DNA of 64,000 bases from Pantoea eucrina (GTDB taxonomy: Bacteria; Pseudomonadota; Gammaproteobacteria; Enterobacterales; Enterobacteriaceae), in the NCBI RefSeq assembly GCF_001691555.1, contig NZ_MAYN01000007.1, positions 243,893 through 307,892 of the forward strand, written 5' to 3'. Position numbers and translations under genes: made by a program. The notes beneath the pieces are model-generated. The model was not told where the DNA came from and ran no database searches. It worked only from the letters and a program-made list of their open reading frames with translations. Below are positions 55,278 to 64,000 of the stretch, piece after piece. Within the stretch, counting starts at the first letter, position 1, and the number at the start of each line of letters is the position of its first letter.

Positions 55278-56018
55278 TCAGGGAGATAGCATACGCGCCA
55301 GCGTGCGTCCCAGCGTTTCGATGATATACATTACCGGGACCTGTGTGGTGAGGTCATGCTGCCCGGCCAGCGTGATCTGCGGCACATGATAGGAGAGGGT
55401 AAAGTCTGCCATTTTTGCCAGCGAGCTGCTGTCGTGATTGGTGATGGCGATGATTTTGCAGCGGTTGAGACTGAACTGACTGGCGAAGCGCAAAATCTCT
55501 TCAGTCTCACCGGAAACAGAGAGAATAATCGCCAGCGCGCTCTCACTGGCACCGGGCATAACCGGATAGTAAGGGTCATCAATATGGTGGCTGAATTTGC
55601 CCACGTTGGAAAAGAAGCGCGCGCCATATTTACCGAGACTGCCCGATGTGCCGGCACCAATAAAGAAAATGTGCCCGGCCTGCAGGATCATCTGCGCGGC
55701 CTGCGTAATCTGCTGCTCAAACTCGGCGTTATGAATACTTTTGAAAAAACTCAGCATTTCGCCGGGACCCGATGAGGGGATCGCAGGCGTTGTCTGCTCC
55801 TGCGCCAGACGAAAGCGAATGCGAAACTCTGACCAGCCGTCACAGTGCAGCTTACGGCAAAAGCGCAGCACGGTGGTGGTGGAGACGCCCGCCTGCGCCG
55901 CCAGATCGCGAATGGTCATATAGCTGACGCTTTGCGGATGTTTAATGATGAAATGGTAAACCTGCATCTCAAGATCGTTCAGGCTGGAGAGATCGCGGTG
56001 TGCAAACATGCGGGACAT
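55278..56018 (-). CDS. RpiR/MurR-family transcriptional regulator
   Basis: A 246-residue regulator with an N-terminal RpiR helix-turn-helix (MTIRDLAAQAGVSTTTVLRFCRKL, residues ~33-57) and a C-terminal SIS sugar-phosphate-binding domain (IFFIGAGTSGSLGKYGARFF, ~115-135; LAIILSVSGETEEILRFA). Such proteins sense phosphosugars. Its place directly upstream of bglA on the same strand suggests control of phospho-beta-glucoside breakdown, with glucose-6-phosphate or the phosphorylated glucoside as possible ligand; this is inference. Absent at this site in E. coli K-12. An upstream palindrome GTACA-GG-TGTAC (56102-56113) lies between it and trhA. Confidence 0.87.
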   Translation of the reverse strand: MSRMFAHRDLSSLNDLEMQVYHFIIKHPQSVSYMTIRDLAAQAGVSTTTVLRFCRKLHCDGWSEFRIRFRLAQEQTTPAIPSSGPGEMLSFFKSIHNAEFEQQITQAAQMILQAGHIFFIGAGTSGSLGKYGARFFSNVGKFSHHIDDPYYPVMPGASESALAIILSVSGETEEILRFASQFSLNRCKIIAITNHDSSSLAKMADFTLSYHVPQITLAGQHDLTTQVPVMYIIETLGRTLARMLSP

Positions 56019-56101
56019 CGCTCAGGCAGAAAAGGGGATCTGCAGTGTACCAGATTGCGTTGCGTGCCGGAGGACACACCTCGTCACAGAAATAGTTGAG
56101 C

Positions 56102-56113
56102 GTACAGGTGTAC
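56102..56113. promoter_or_regulatory. Palindrome between divergent rpiR-type gene and trhA
   Basis: GTACA-GG-TGTAC is a perfect 12-bp palindrome in the 166-bp divergent region. It might be an operator for either gene; no known motif is matched. Confidence 0.25.
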
Positions 56114-56184
56114 ACTGAAAAAGATCCCGGTTAGGCTGGGGATGATAAAAAAACAACACTCTCTATCTTCAGGAACCCCGCGCC

Positions 56185-56838
56185 ATGGTAAAACCCGCAC
56201 TCACTACGCCCGGCTATACGCTGGCCGAAGAGATAGCTAACAGCATCAGCCATGGCATTGGCTGCCTGTTTGGTATCGCCGGTCTGGTGCTGCTGCTGAC
56301 GCAGGCAGTGGAAACACAGGCAAGCGTCACCGCCATCACCAGCTACAGCCTCTATGGCGGCAGCATGATTTTGCTCTATCTCGCCTCCACGCTCTACCAC
56401 GCGATTCCGCACCAGCGCGCACGGCCGTGGCTCAAAAAATTTGATCACTGTGCTATCTATCTGCTGATTGCCGGCACCTATACGCCGTTTCTGCTGGTCG
56501 GGCTGAAATCGCCGCTGGCGCACGGACTGATGGTAGTGATCTGGAGCCTGGCGCTGGCAGGCATCATTTTTAAGCTGACGATTGCGCACCGCTTTAAGGT
56601 CCTGTCGCTGGTGACTTATCTCAGTATGGGGTGGCTGTCGCTGGTGGTGATCTATCAGCTGGCGATGCGGCTTTCCGCCGGTGGTATCTGGCTGCTGGCA
56701 GCAGGGGGAGTGGTTTACTCACTGGGGGTGATTTTCTACGTATCGCGCCGGATACCCTTTAACCATGCGATCTGGCACGGCTTTGTTCTCGGCGGCAGCG
56801 TACTGCACTTCTGTGCCATCTATTTTTATGTGAAATAA
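56185..56838 (+). CDS. trhA: Hemolysin III / PAQR-family membrane protein TrhA
   Basis: A 217-residue inner-membrane protein with seven hydrophobic segments, YqfA/TrhA in E. coli, linked to membrane energetics and lipid homeostasis; no haemolytic role is implied by the old family name. Conserved family elements: [17 protein letters not shown] near the N-terminus, [12 protein letters not shown] (~residues 67-78), [19 protein letters not shown] (~91-109) and [17 protein letters not shown] near the end, supplying the Ser-His3-Asp metal-site pattern of the superfamily. A symmetrical terminator follows. It converges with ygfZ. Confidence 0.92.
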   Translation: MVKPALTTPGYTLAEEIANSISHGIGCLFGIAGLVLLLTQAVETQASVTAITSYSLYGGSMILLYLASTLYHAIPHQRARPWLKKFDHCAIYLLIAGTYTPFLLVGLKSPLAHGLMVVIWSLALAGIIFKLTIAHRFKVLSLVTYLSMGWLSLVVIYQLAMRLSAGGIWLLAAGGVVYSLGVIFYVSRRIPFNHAIWHGFVLGGSVLHFCAIYFYVK

Positions 56839-56851
56839 ACGCGTTATGCGC

Positions 56852-56881
56852 AAAGCGGGACGCCTGATGGCCTCCCGCTTT
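56852..56881. terminator. Bidirectional terminator between trhA and ygfZ
   Basis: AAAGCGGGA / TCCCGCTTT (56852-56860, 56873-56881) lies between two converging genes and has A and T runs only as part of the arms. Confidence 0.6.
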
Positions 56882-56888
56882 ACGCGCC

Positions 56889-57872
56889 TTATGCGTCCAG
56901 TGCGTAAGGCAGTGGCTGAAGGGTGAGTTCGCCGCCCTCATCGCCTTCAGCGCGCAGGATAGCATCTGGTTCCGGATCGTTATTCATCACCATCTGCACC
57001 CAGACGCTGCCATCCTCAAGCTGTACCGCGCTCAGTACCGTGCCGGTGCGCCGCCAGCGCTCGCCCATCTGCAGCTCCATTGCACTCCCCGCTTCCGGAA
57101 CTTTACCGGCGCTGCCCGCCAGCCAGAACAGGGCGCGCTTGTTGGCACCGCGGAATTTTGCCCGCGCCACCATCTCCTGCCCGGTATAGCAGCCTTTCTT
57201 GAAGCTGATGGCATCCAGCGCCTGCAGGTTGGTTGCCTGCGGGATCAGCTGCGCGGTGGTGGCGGCGTCGATAACCGGAATACCCGCCTCGATATCCAGC
57301 GCCAGCCACTGCCTGCTGTCGTTGAACTGCGCCTCACCGTCCAGTGCCGCTTTAATTGCCTCCGCTTTTGCCGGCGTGGTCACCACCACAAAACGTTCAG
57401 CAGGCTGATCCAGCCACAGCAGCGTGCTCTCATCCTGCTGCACCACCGCGTGCTCTGCATCCGGCAGCGCCGTAAACAGATTGGCCAGTGCCGCACGCGC
57501 CTGAAAACCGGCAACGCCCAGCAGGACAGCGTCATCGTCAGCTTCGATGGCCACTTTGGCAAACACCGCATACTTTTTCAGCTCAGCGATTTGCTGGTCA
57601 CGCAGGCTGCGGCGCACCAGATAGGCGTATCCCTCGCCGCGATGAAACAGGCGCAGGTTGCTCCACATTTTGCCTTTGGCGTCGCAGTGGGCGGCCTGAC
57701 GATGCTGATCGCTGGCCAGCGTCGCGACATCCAGCGTCAGCTGTCCCTGCAGGTAGCTGGTGCTGTCTTTGCCCTGCACCGACACCAGCGCCCACTCATC
57801 AAGCGACATCAGCGTCAGGGGCAGGCGTGCCGCAGCGACAGGCTGGCGGGGAGGGAGGGTGAAAATCGGCAT
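56889..57872 (-). CDS. ygfZ: tRNA-modifying / iron-sulfur cluster maintenance protein YgfZ
   Basis: Folate-binding GcvT relative that supports activity of certain Fe-S enzymes such as MiaB. The 327-residue protein has the signature [17 protein letters not shown] (KGCYTGQ with the functional Cys, ~residues 226-232), as well as [18 protein letters not shown] in the N-terminal domain. The start at [10 protein letters not shown] is chosen for its AGGA at seven nt; the frame runs seven codons further up without homology. It diverges from sdhE, the same arrangement as in E. coli. Confidence 0.95.
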   Translation of the reverse strand: MPIFTLPPRQPVAAARLPLTLMSLDEWALVSVQGKDSTSYLQGQLTLDVATLASDQHRQAAHCDAKGKMWSNLRLFHRGEGYAYLVRRSLRDQQIAELKKYAVFAKVAIEADDDAVLLGVAGFQARAALANLFTALPDAEHAVVQQDESTLLWLDQPAERFVVVTTPAKAEAIKAALDGEAQFNDSRQWLALDIEAGIPVIDAATTAQLIPQATNLQALDAISFKKGCYTGQEMVARAKFRGANKRALFWLAGSAGKVPEAGSAMELQMGERWRRTGTVLSAVQLEDGSVWVQMVMNNDPEPDAILRAEGDEGGELTLQPLPYALDA

Positions 57873-58099
57873 GTGTCCATCCTGATTAATCAAATGTGTC
57901 CGGAGTTATTTATTCAATGTTAAAAGAGCAGCCGGGCAATGCAACCTGTTTACGAAACCGGGCGCACAAATCGCGTGATAGCGCAGCAACCTGGTCTGTC
58001 ACTTTGCGTAATCCTGCGCAGGAAACAGCACTCAGCCTGCAGCGGGCCAAAAAAGCAGGTACACTGGCCCCCACTGTTTACAGCCGTGGAACACGACAC

Positions 58100-58366
58100 A
58101 TGGATATTCATGACAAATCACGCGTTAAGTGGGCCTGCCGCCGGGGCATGCTTGAGCTTGATGTCTCCATTATGCCTTTTTTTCACTATGAGTATGACTC
58201 GCTAAGTGATGAAGATAAGCGGGTGTTTGTTGCTTTACTGAAGAGTGACGATCCGGATCTGTTTAACTGGATGATGGACCACGGCGAGCCCGCGGATCCC
58301 GAGTTTAAGCGCATGGTAAAACTGATCCAGCAGCGTAACCGTGAACGCGGTCCGGTGGCAATGTAG
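58100..58366 (+). CDS. sdhE: FAD assembly factor SdhE
   Basis: Small cytoplasmic protein (YgfY) that helps attach FAD covalently to succinate dehydrogenase and fumarate reductase flavoproteins. 88 residues, exactly the E. coli length. The RGMxELD motif, RRGMLELDV at residues ~14-22, is the conserved flavinylation site. The ATG is chosen by homology; the frame is open far upstream without resemblance. It overlaps ygfX by 26 bp. Confidence 0.96.
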   Translation: MDIHDKSRVKWACRRGMLELDVSIMPFFHYEYDSLSDEDKRVFVALLKSDDPDLFNWMMDHGEPADPEFKRMVKLIQQRNRERGPVAM

Positions 58367-58757
58367 CCTCCGTCCTTCACGCAGCGCCCGGCTGGCTAAT
58401 CTGGCAGCCGGTTTGAGCTGTGTGACGCTGCTGCTGTTCGCCTGGCCTGCGGAGCGGTATGTGCTGCAGGCGCTGCTTTCCGTCGCGGTGCTGGCGGAAA
58501 GCTGGCGCACTGAGCAACGCTTACGGCAACGCAGCGGCGAGCTGACGCGGGATGAACAGGGGAGCTGGGGCTGGCAGGGAACCTGCTGGTATACGGCACG
58601 GACGGCGCAGTGGCAGCCGTGGGGTGTGCTGCTGACCCTGCAGAACGCGCAGGGCCAGCGCTGGCGTTTCTGGCTGATGCAGGACGCCATGACGATGCGC
58701 AGCTGGCGGCAGCTGCGCGCGCACGACGCGCTCAGTGACGCTGCAGATCGGCGTTAA
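58341..58757 (+). CDS. ygfX: Inner-membrane protein YgfX (CptA)
   Basis: A 138-residue membrane protein encoded with sdhE; in E. coli described as the toxin CptA affecting FtsZ/MreB and as a partner of SdhE in prodigiosin control in Serratia. Two hydrophobic segments near residues 15-50 ([32 protein letters not shown]) precede a cytoplasmic domain rich in Trp and Arg. The start is GTG, inside the end of sdhE; no ATG fits, and the [10 protein letters not shown] stretch aligns with the E. coli start VLWQSDLR. Its stop overlaps the converging fldB stop by four bases. Confidence 0.88.
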   Translation: MNAVRWQCSLRPSRSARLANLAAGLSCVTLLLFAWPAERYVLQALLSVAVLAESWRTEQRLRQRSGELTRDEQGSWGWQGTCWYTARTAQWQPWGVLLTLQNAQGQRWRFWLMQDAMTMRSWRQLRAHDALSDAADRR

Positions 58758-59272
58758 AGCCGGTCTGCTGTTTCCGTGAGTACCTGCTCGCACCACTGCT
58801 CAATGCGCTCGTCGCTCTGCTCAAACTGGTTAACGTCGTCCAGCGCCAGGCCAACAAACTGTGTGCCGTCAGCGGTCAGCGGCTTGCGGCTGGTAAAGGT
58901 GTAACCCTCCAGCGGCCAGTAGCCGACAAACTGCACGCCCATCGGCTGCAGCAGCTCATGCAGCATGCCCAGTGCATCAAGAAACCACTCGCTATACTCA
59001 ATCTGGTCGCCCATGCCGTAGAGCGCCACAATTTTCCCCTGCAGATTTAGTCCGGGCAGCTGCGACCATATCGCTTCCCAGTCCTCCTGCAGCTCGCCAA
59101 AATCCCAGGTCGGAATACCGAGGATCAGCAGGTCATACTGCTCCATCAGCGAGGGGTCATCATCTTTGAGGTTATGCAGCGTCACCAGCTCTTCACCAAT
59201 AAAGTCGCGGATTTTTTCCGCTGCCATTTCGGTGTAACAGGTACTTGAACCGTAAAAAAGTCCGATATTCAT
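58754..59272 (-). CDS. fldB: Flavodoxin 2
   Basis: FMN electron-transfer protein, SoxRS-induced in E. coli. The 172-residue product has the long-chain flavodoxin features: phosphate loop [15 protein letters not shown] (residues ~4-18), the [15 protein letters not shown] loop with a flavin-stacking Trp (~55-69) and [18 protein letters not shown] (~94-111). The start [12 protein letters not shown] is by homology; it has only a weak ribosome-binding site, and 28 codons upstream are open but unrelated. Divergent from xerD, as in E. coli. Confidence 0.96.
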   Translation of the reverse strand: MNIGLFYGSSTCYTEMAAEKIRDFIGEELVTLHNLKDDDPSLMEQYDLLILGIPTWDFGELQEDWEAIWSQLPGLNLQGKIVALYGMGDQIEYSEWFLDALGMLHELLQPMGVQFVGYWPLEGYTFTSRKPLTADGTQFVGLALDDVNQFEQSDERIEQWCEQVLTETADRL

Positions 59273-59373
59273 GCGGTTAATGCTCTGTATGAAACTCACT
59301 CTGGCGCAATTGTACCAGAACCCCTCTGCTTTAAGGCATAATGAGCACGATTTCACACTGGCGAGAGGATAAC

Positions 59374-60267
59374 GTGCAGGATAGCGATCTGATTGAACAG
59401 TTTCTTGATGCGCTCTGGCTGGAGCGCAATCTGGCGCAAAACACGCTGGCCTCTTACCGTCAGGATCTGCAAACCCTCACCGCATGGCTGCAGCATCACA
59501 ACCTGACGCTGCTGACGCTGCAGGCGCTGGATCTGCAGCAGTTTCTTGCAGAGCGTATTGAGGGCGGCTATAAAGCCACCAGTTCAGCCCGCACGCTGAG
59601 CGCCATGCGCCGGCTGTTTCAGTATCTCTACCGTGAAAAGCTGCGCAGCGACGATCCCAGCGCGCTGCTTTCCGCCCCTAAGCTGCCACAGCGGCTGCCG
59701 AAAGATCTCAGCGAGAGTCAGGTCGACCGGCTGCTGCAGACGCCGGCAACAGATATTCCGCTGGAGCTGCGCGATAAAGCGATGCTGGAGGTGCTTTACG
59801 CCACCGGCCTGCGCGTCTCAGAGCTGGTGGGGCTGACCATCAGCGATGTCAGTCTGCGGCAGGGGGTTTTACGCGTCATTGGTAAAGGTAACAAAGAGCG
59901 GCTGGTGCCATTAGGTGAAGAAGCGATCTACTGGATAGAGCACTATATGGAACACGGGCGGCCCTGGCTGCTGAACGGCCAGACGCTGGACGTCCTGTTT
60001 CCCAGCCAGCGTGCACAGCAGATGACACGCCAGACCTTCTGGCACCGTATCAAGCACTATGCGACGCTGGCGGGTATCGACAGTGAAAAACTGTCACCGC
60101 ACGTGCTGCGGCATGCCTTTGCCACACATTTACTGAACCACGGCGCGGATTTGCGCGTCGTACAGATGCTACTGGGCCACAGCGACCTGTCGACAACCCA
60201 GATTTATACGCATGTTGCCACCGAGCGGCTGCGTCAGTTACATCAACAGCACCATCCGCGCGCCTGA
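59374..60267 (+). CDS. xerD: Tyrosine recombinase XerD
   Basis: With XerC resolves chromosome dimers at dif under FtsK control. The 297-residue protein matches E. coli XerD closely. Catalytic residues: Arg in [12 protein letters not shown] (~residue 147), Lys in [14 protein letters not shown], His/Arg in [17 protein letters not shown], His in [16 protein letters not shown] with the nucleophile Tyr. The start is GTG with AGAGG five nt upstream; an upstream in-frame ATG at 59341 would add 11 unrelated residues. It leads the xerD-dsbC-recJ operon. Confidence 0.97.
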   Translation: MQDSDLIEQFLDALWLERNLAQNTLASYRQDLQTLTAWLQHHNLTLLTLQALDLQQFLAERIEGGYKATSSARTLSAMRRLFQYLYREKLRSDDPSALLSAPKLPQRLPKDLSESQVDRLLQTPATDIPLELRDKAMLEVLYATGLRVSELVGLTISDVSLRQGVLRVIGKGNKERLVPLGEEAIYWIEHYMEHGRPWLLNGQTLDVLFPSQRAQQMTRQTFWHRIKHYATLAGIDSEKLSPHVLRHAFATHLLNHGADLRVVQMLLGHSDLSTTQIYTHVATERLRQLHQQHHPRA

Positions 60268-60289
60268 GCAGCGGCAACAAGGACTTATG

Positions 60290-61003
60290 ATGAAAAAACA
60301 GTTTACCGTTCTGGCTCTGCTGGTCAGCGCCTTTTCCGCTCTGGCCCAGGCTGATGACAGCGCCATTCAGCAGACGCTGAAAAAAGTGGGTCTGCAGCAG
60401 GCTGAGATCCAGCCATCGCCGCTGCCGGGCATGAAAACGGTGCTGACGGAAAGCGGGGTGATTTACATCACCGAAGATGGCAAACATATGATTCAGGGGC
60501 CGCTGTATGACGTCAGCGGCGCGCAGCCGGTCAATGTTACTAACCAGCTGCTGGACAAAAAAGTCGCCGCGCTGGCACCGGAAATGATCGTCTATAAAGC
60601 GCCGAAAGAGCAGCATGTGATCACGGTATTTACCGATATCACCTGCGGCTACTGCCGTAAGCTGCATGAGCAGATGGCGGACTACAACGCGCTGGGTATC
60701 ACGGTGCGCTATCTCGCTTTCCCGCGCGAAGGGCTGAACGGTCAGGTTGAGAAAGCGATGAAGGCGATCTGGTGCAGTGCCGATCGCAACAAAGCGTTCG
60801 ATCAGGCAATGAAAGGCGATACGCCGCAGATGGATGCGCCAGCGACCTGCAAACTCAATCTCGATAAGCACTACAAACTCGGCATTCTGTTCGGTATTCA
60901 GGGCACGCCCGCCATTCTTACCGACAGCGGTATGATGATCCCCGGCTATCAGGGTCCGCAGGAGCTGAAGCAGGTGCTTGATGGTCAGAAGCGGGGCGGC
61001 TAA
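60290..61003 (+). CDS. dsbC: Thiol:disulfide interchange protein DsbC
   Basis: Periplasmic dimeric disulfide isomerase, kept reduced by DsbD. The 237-residue precursor starts with a signal peptide (MKKQFTVLALLVSAFSALAQA, cut before DDSAI). The dimerisation domain is followed by the thioredoxin fold with CGYC in FTDITCGYCRKLHEQM, a second Cys pair (IWCSADR and ATCKLN) and the cis-Pro in GIQGTPAILTD. Of two adjacent ATGs the second has the better spacing to AAGGA. It lies 22 bp behind xerD and just before recJ. Confidence 0.97.
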   Translation: MKKQFTVLALLVSAFSALAQADDSAIQQTLKKVGLQQAEIQPSPLPGMKTVLTESGVIYITEDGKHMIQGPLYDVSGAQPVNVTNQLLDKKVAALAPEMIVYKAPKEQHVITVFTDITCGYCRKLHEQMADYNALGITVRYLAFPREGLNGQVEKAMKAIWCSADRNKAFDQAMKGDTPQMDAPATCKLNLDKHYKLGILFGIQGTPAILTDSGMMIPGYQGPQELKQVLDGQKRGG

Positions 61004-61012
61004 TTCACAGTG

Positions 61013-62737
61013 ATGCACACTACAGAACTGCGTCGGCGCACGCTGCCGGCTGATGCCAGCCTGCCTGACGATTTGCCGCCTCTGCTGCGGCGTCTCTATC
61101 TGCATCGCGGCGTTAAAACTGCGGCAGAGCTGGAGCGCGGGGCAAAATATCTGCTGCCGTGGCAGAGCCTCGGCGGCATAGACGCTGCGGTTGCACTGCT
61201 GCACCGGATGCTCACAGGCGGTCAGCGCATTATGGTGGTCGGTGATTTTGACGCCGACGGCGCAACCAGTACCGCCCTTACCGTGCTGGCGCTGCGCAGC
61301 ATGGGCGGCAACGTGGACTATCTGGTGCCTAACCGCTTTGACGATGGCTATGGCCTGAGTCCGGAAGTGGTGGAGCAGGCGCGCGCGCGCGGCGCGGAGA
61401 TGATCCTCACCGTGGATAACGGCATCTCCTCGCACGCGGGCGTCGAAACGGCCGCGGCGCACGGCATCCCGGTCCTGATCACCGATCACCATCTGCCGGG
61501 CGAGACGCTGCCGGCCGCCGACGCTATCGTCAATCCCAACCTCAGCGACAGCGCTTTTCCGTCGCGCGCGCTGGCGGGCGTGGGCGTGGCGTTCTACCTG
61601 ATGCTGGCGCTGCGCGCGCATCTGCGCGAGCAGGGCTGGTTTACTCCCCAGCGCAGCGAACCCAATCTGGCCGCGTGGCTCGATCTGGTCGCACTTGGCA
61701 CCGTCGCGGACGTGGTGCCGCTGGATGCCAACAACCGCATTCTGGTGTGGCAGGGGCTGAGCCGCATTCGCGCCGGTAAATGCCGCGCCGGTATCCGGGC
61801 GCTGCTGGAGATCGCAAACCGCGATGCGCGCCAGCTGGCGGCCAGCGACCTCGGCTTTGCCGTCGGCCCGCGTCTTAACGCGGCGGGGCGGCTTGACGAT
61901 ATGTCGGTTGGCGTGGCGCTGCTGCTGACCGAGGATATTGCGCAGGCGCGCATGCTGGCCAGCGAGCTGGATGCGCTGAACCAGACGCGCAAAGAAATTG
62001 AACAGGGCATGAAAAGCGAAGCGCTGGCGCTGTGCGACGCGCTGGAGCGTCAGCACAGCGATCTGCCGCTGGGTCTGGCCTTTTATCATCCTGAATGGCA
62101 TCAGGGAGTGGTGGGGATCCTCGCCTCGCGCCTGAAAGAGCGTTTTCACCGGCCGGTTATTGCGTTCGCGCCCGCGGGCGATGGCACGCTAAAAGGGTCG
62201 GGCCGCTCAATTGCCGGCCTGCACCTGCGCGACGCGCTGGAACGGCTTGATACACTCTATCCGGGCCTGATTATCAAATTTGGTGGTCATGCCATGGCGG
62301 CGGGATTGTCGCTGGAAACGGAAAAATATGACGCGTTTCGCGAGCGCTTTGCCGCGCTGATTGATGAGTGGCTGGATGGCGAGGCGCTGCAGGGCGTGGT
62401 GTGGTCAGACGGTGAACTGCACGCGCAGGAGTTCAGCCTGCATACCGCGGAAATGCTGCGCGAGGCGGGGCCGTGGGGGCAGGCGTTCCCGGAACCGGTC
62501 TTTGACGGCAAATTCAAACTGCTGCAGCAGCGGCTGGTGGGCGAGCGTCACCTGAAAGTAATGGTGGAACCGCTCGGTGGCGGACCGCTGCTGGACGGGA
62601 TCGCGTTTAACGTCGATACCCGGCTCTGGCCGGATACCAGCGTGCGGCAGGTTGAGCTGGCCTATAAGCTGGATATCAACGAGTATCGCGGTAACCGCTC
62701 TGTGCAGCTGATTATCGATCATATCTGGCCGCTCTGA
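61013..62737 (+). CDS. recJ: Single-strand-specific 5'-3' exonuclease RecJ
   Basis: DHH-family exonuclease acting in RecF-pathway recombination and mismatch repair. The 574-residue protein has the DHH motifs: [15 protein letters not shown] (~residues 75-89), [19 protein letters not shown] (~159-166), [13 protein letters not shown] and in the DHHA1 domain [15 protein letters not shown] and [18 protein letters not shown] at 61010, directly before the ATG, is an equally possible start; neither has a good ribosome-binding site, so coupling to dsbC ten bases upstream is likely. Confidence 0.97.
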   Translation: MHTTELRRRTLPADASLPDDLPPLLRRLYLHRGVKTAAELERGAKYLLPWQSLGGIDAAVALLHRMLTGGQRIMVVGDFDADGATSTALTVLALRSMGGNVDYLVPNRFDDGYGLSPEVVEQARARGAEMILTVDNGISSHAGVETAAAHGIPVLITDHHLPGETLPAADAIVNPNLSDSAFPSRALAGVGVAFYLMLALRAHLREQGWFTPQRSEPNLAAWLDLVALGTVADVVPLDANNRILVWQGLSRIRAGKCRAGIRALLEIANRDARQLAASDLGFAVGPRLNAAGRLDDMSVGVALLLTEDIAQARMLASELDALNQTRKEIEQGMKSEALALCDALERQHSDLPLGLAFYHPEWHQGVVGILASRLKERFHRPVIAFAPAGDGTLKGSGRSIAGLHLRDALERLDTLYPGLIIKFGGHAMAAGLSLETEKYDAFRERFAALIDEWLDGEALQGVVWSDGELHAQEFSLHTAEMLREAGPWGQAFPEPVFDGKFKLLQQRLVGERHLKVMVEPLGGGPLLDGIAFNVDTRLWPDTSVRQVELAYKLDINEYRGNRSVQLIIDHIWPL

Positions 62738-62831
62738 CCGCGCGCGCCGCTACAAACCGCGCGCGCTTTCGGGTAAACTCATGCGTTACTTTATCTTTTC
62801 TCACCGTATCGCCAAAAAAGACTGAAAAGCC

Positions 62832-63930
62832 ATGTTTGAAATTAATCCGGTCAAAAATCGTATCCAGGACCTCAGCGAGCGCAGCGGCGTTCTTAGGGGG
62901 TATCTTTGACTACGATGCCAAGAAAGAACGTCTTGAAGAAGTAAACGCCGAGCTGGAACAGCCGGACGTCTGGAATGAACCTGAACGCGCGCAGGCGCTC
63001 GGCAAAGAGCGCGCGTCGCTGGAAGCCGTCGTTGAAACCCTCGAGCATATGCACCAGGGTCTGGAAGATGTGCAGGGCCTGCTGGAGCTGGCGGTTGAAG
63101 CGGACGATGAAGAAACCTTCAACGAAGCCGTGGTTGAGCTCGACGCGCTGGAAGTAAAGCTGGGTGAGCTGGAATTCCGCCGCATGTTCTCAGGCGAGTA
63201 TGACAGCGCTGACTGCTACATGGATATTCAGGCAGGCTCCGGCGGTACGGAAGCGCAGGACTGGGCCAGTATGCTGCTGCGCATGTATCTGCGCTGGGCA
63301 GAGGCCAAAGGGTTTAAAACCGAGATCATCGAAGAGTCGGAAGGCGAAGTTGCAGGCACCAAATCTGCCACCATCAAGATCATCGGTGACTACGCCTACG
63401 GCTGGCTGCGTACGGAAACCGGCGTTCACCGCCTGGTACGCAAGAGTCCGTTTGACTCCGGCGGCCGTCGTCACACCTCGTTCAGTTCGGTGTTTATCTA
63501 TCCGGAAGTGGATGACAACATCGATATCGATATCAACCCGGCCGATCTGCGCATTGACGTCTATCGCGCATCGGGTGCGGGTGGTCAGCACGTCAACAAA
63601 ACCGAGTCTGCGGTGCGTATTACCCACCTGCCGACCAACATTGTGGTGCAGTGCCAGAACGACCGTTCACAGCACAAGAACAAAGACCAGGCCTTCAAAC
63701 AGCTGCGTGCCAAGCTCTATGAATATGAGATGCAGAAGAAAAATGCTGACAAGCAGGCCGCAGAAGAGAACAAATCGGATATCGGCTGGGGCAGCCAGAT
63801 TCGTTCTTACGTGCTGGATGACTCCCGCATCAAAGATCTGCGTACCAGCGTAGAGACCCGCAATACCCAGGCGGTGCTGGATGGCGATCTGGATCGTTTT
63901 ATCGAAGCAAGTTTAAAAGCAGGGCTATAA
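62832..63930 (+). CDS. prfB: Peptide chain release factor 2, with programmed +1 frameshift
   Basis: Recognises UGA and UAA and triggers peptide release. Codons 1-25 are read in the first frame and end at CTT TGA (62904-62909); the ribosome shifts +1 to read GAC at 62908 onward, giving 365 residues. The shift signal is complete: an AGGGGG Shine-Dalgarno-like stretch, TATCTT and TGAC. Functional motifs: SPF tripeptide in [15 protein letters not shown] and GGQ in [14 protein letters not shown]. Residue 246 is Ala, not the Thr of E. coli K-12. The shift lets RF2 regulate its own level. lysS follows after nine bases. Confidence 0.98.
62893..62910 (+). promoter_or_regulatory. prfB +1 frameshift signal
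   Basis: CTTAGGGGGTATCTTTGAC: the internal AGGGGG pairs with 16S rRNA three bases before CTT-TGA-C, the classic arrangement that promotes slippage when RF2 is scarce. Confidence 0.95.
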
Positions 63931-63939
63931 GGAACCGAC

Positions 63940-64000
63940 ATGTCTGAACAACAACCGCAGAACGCTGACGCCGCACTTGAGTTAAACAACGAACTGAAAG
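63940..64000 (+). CDS. lysS: Lysyl-tRNA synthetase, N-terminal fragment
   Basis: Only 20 codons are inside the window (MSEQQPQNADAALELNNELK), closely matching the E. coli LysS start, including LNNELK. AAGGAA precedes the ATG. It is nine bases behind prfB, as in E. coli, where the two are co-transcribed. Cut by the window edge. Confidence 0.9.
   Translation, partial: MSEQQPQNADAALELNNELK

Noticed and set aside
60050..62149. 699-codon minus-strand frame opposite recJ/dsbC
   Set aside because: It lies antisense to two well-conserved genes, is rich in Arg/Gln/His as expected of a shadow frame and matches nothing known to me.
62832..62909. prfB as a pseudogene because of an in-frame TGA at codon 26
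   Set aside because: The stop is the conserved programmed frameshift site with its Shine-Dalgarno-like enhancer; the shifted frame is intact.

Overview
The window is a stretch of an enterobacterial core chromosome. Protein sequence and gene order follow the Escherichia coli metK-speA-speB-tktA-epd-pgk-fbaA-mscS-argO-yggE-argP-rpiA-serA-fau-ssrS-zapA-ygfB-pepP-ubiH-ubiI-gcvTHP-ygfF-bglA-trhA-ygfZ-sdhE-ygfX-fldB-xerD-dsbC-recJ-prfB-lysS segment almost gene for gene. Sequence divergence and the inserted genes suggest Erwiniaceae (Pantoea/Erwinia type) rather than Escherichia, but I cannot fix the genus from this window alone. No tRNA, rRNA, CRISPR array, prophage or insertion sequence is visible.

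Layout. 1-520 is an array of seven ~86-bp units, each with two facing palindromes, beyond the 3' end of metK. metK (minus) and speA (plus) diverge around a 790-bp region holding a MetJ-like operator, a good sigma70 promoter and a long speA leader. speA and speB, neighbours in E. coli, are here separated by about 21 kb. That interval holds an AT-rich gap, a YdiV-like EAL-domain gene, a 4,842-residue BapA-like repetitive adhesin and its own type I secretion system (TolC-like outer-membrane protein, ABC transporter, HlyD-type adaptor). This is the outstanding accessory feature of the window: a surface or biofilm adhesin locus with a linked candidate c-di-GMP or flagellar regulator.

From speB on, the core resumes: loiP, tktA, the epd-pgk-fbaA glycolytic cluster with two Cra-type operators upstream, mscS and argO. 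A small accessory pair follows (IclR-family regulator and a convergent MFS organic-acid transporter), inserted between argO and yggE. Next come argP, rpiA, serA (CRP-like site upstream), fau, 6S RNA, zapA, ygfB and the pepP-ubiH-ubiI operon. A second array of related palindromes (47677-48013) precedes gcvTHP, which carries a strong PurR-like site and possible GcvA cores. ygfF is read out from just behind the gcvP terminator. bglA is paired with an RpiR-family regulator and a TGTAAC-type palindrome. The window closes with trhA, ygfZ, sdhE-ygfX, fldB, xerD-dsbC-recJ, prfB with its programmed +1 frameshift, and the first 20 codons of lysS.

Functionally the core genes cover S-adenosylmethionine and polyamine synthesis, central carbon metabolism, serine/glycine and one-carbon metabolism (serA, fau, gcvTHP, ygfZ), ubiquinone hydroxylation, envelope stress and osmotic control, cell division and translation termination.
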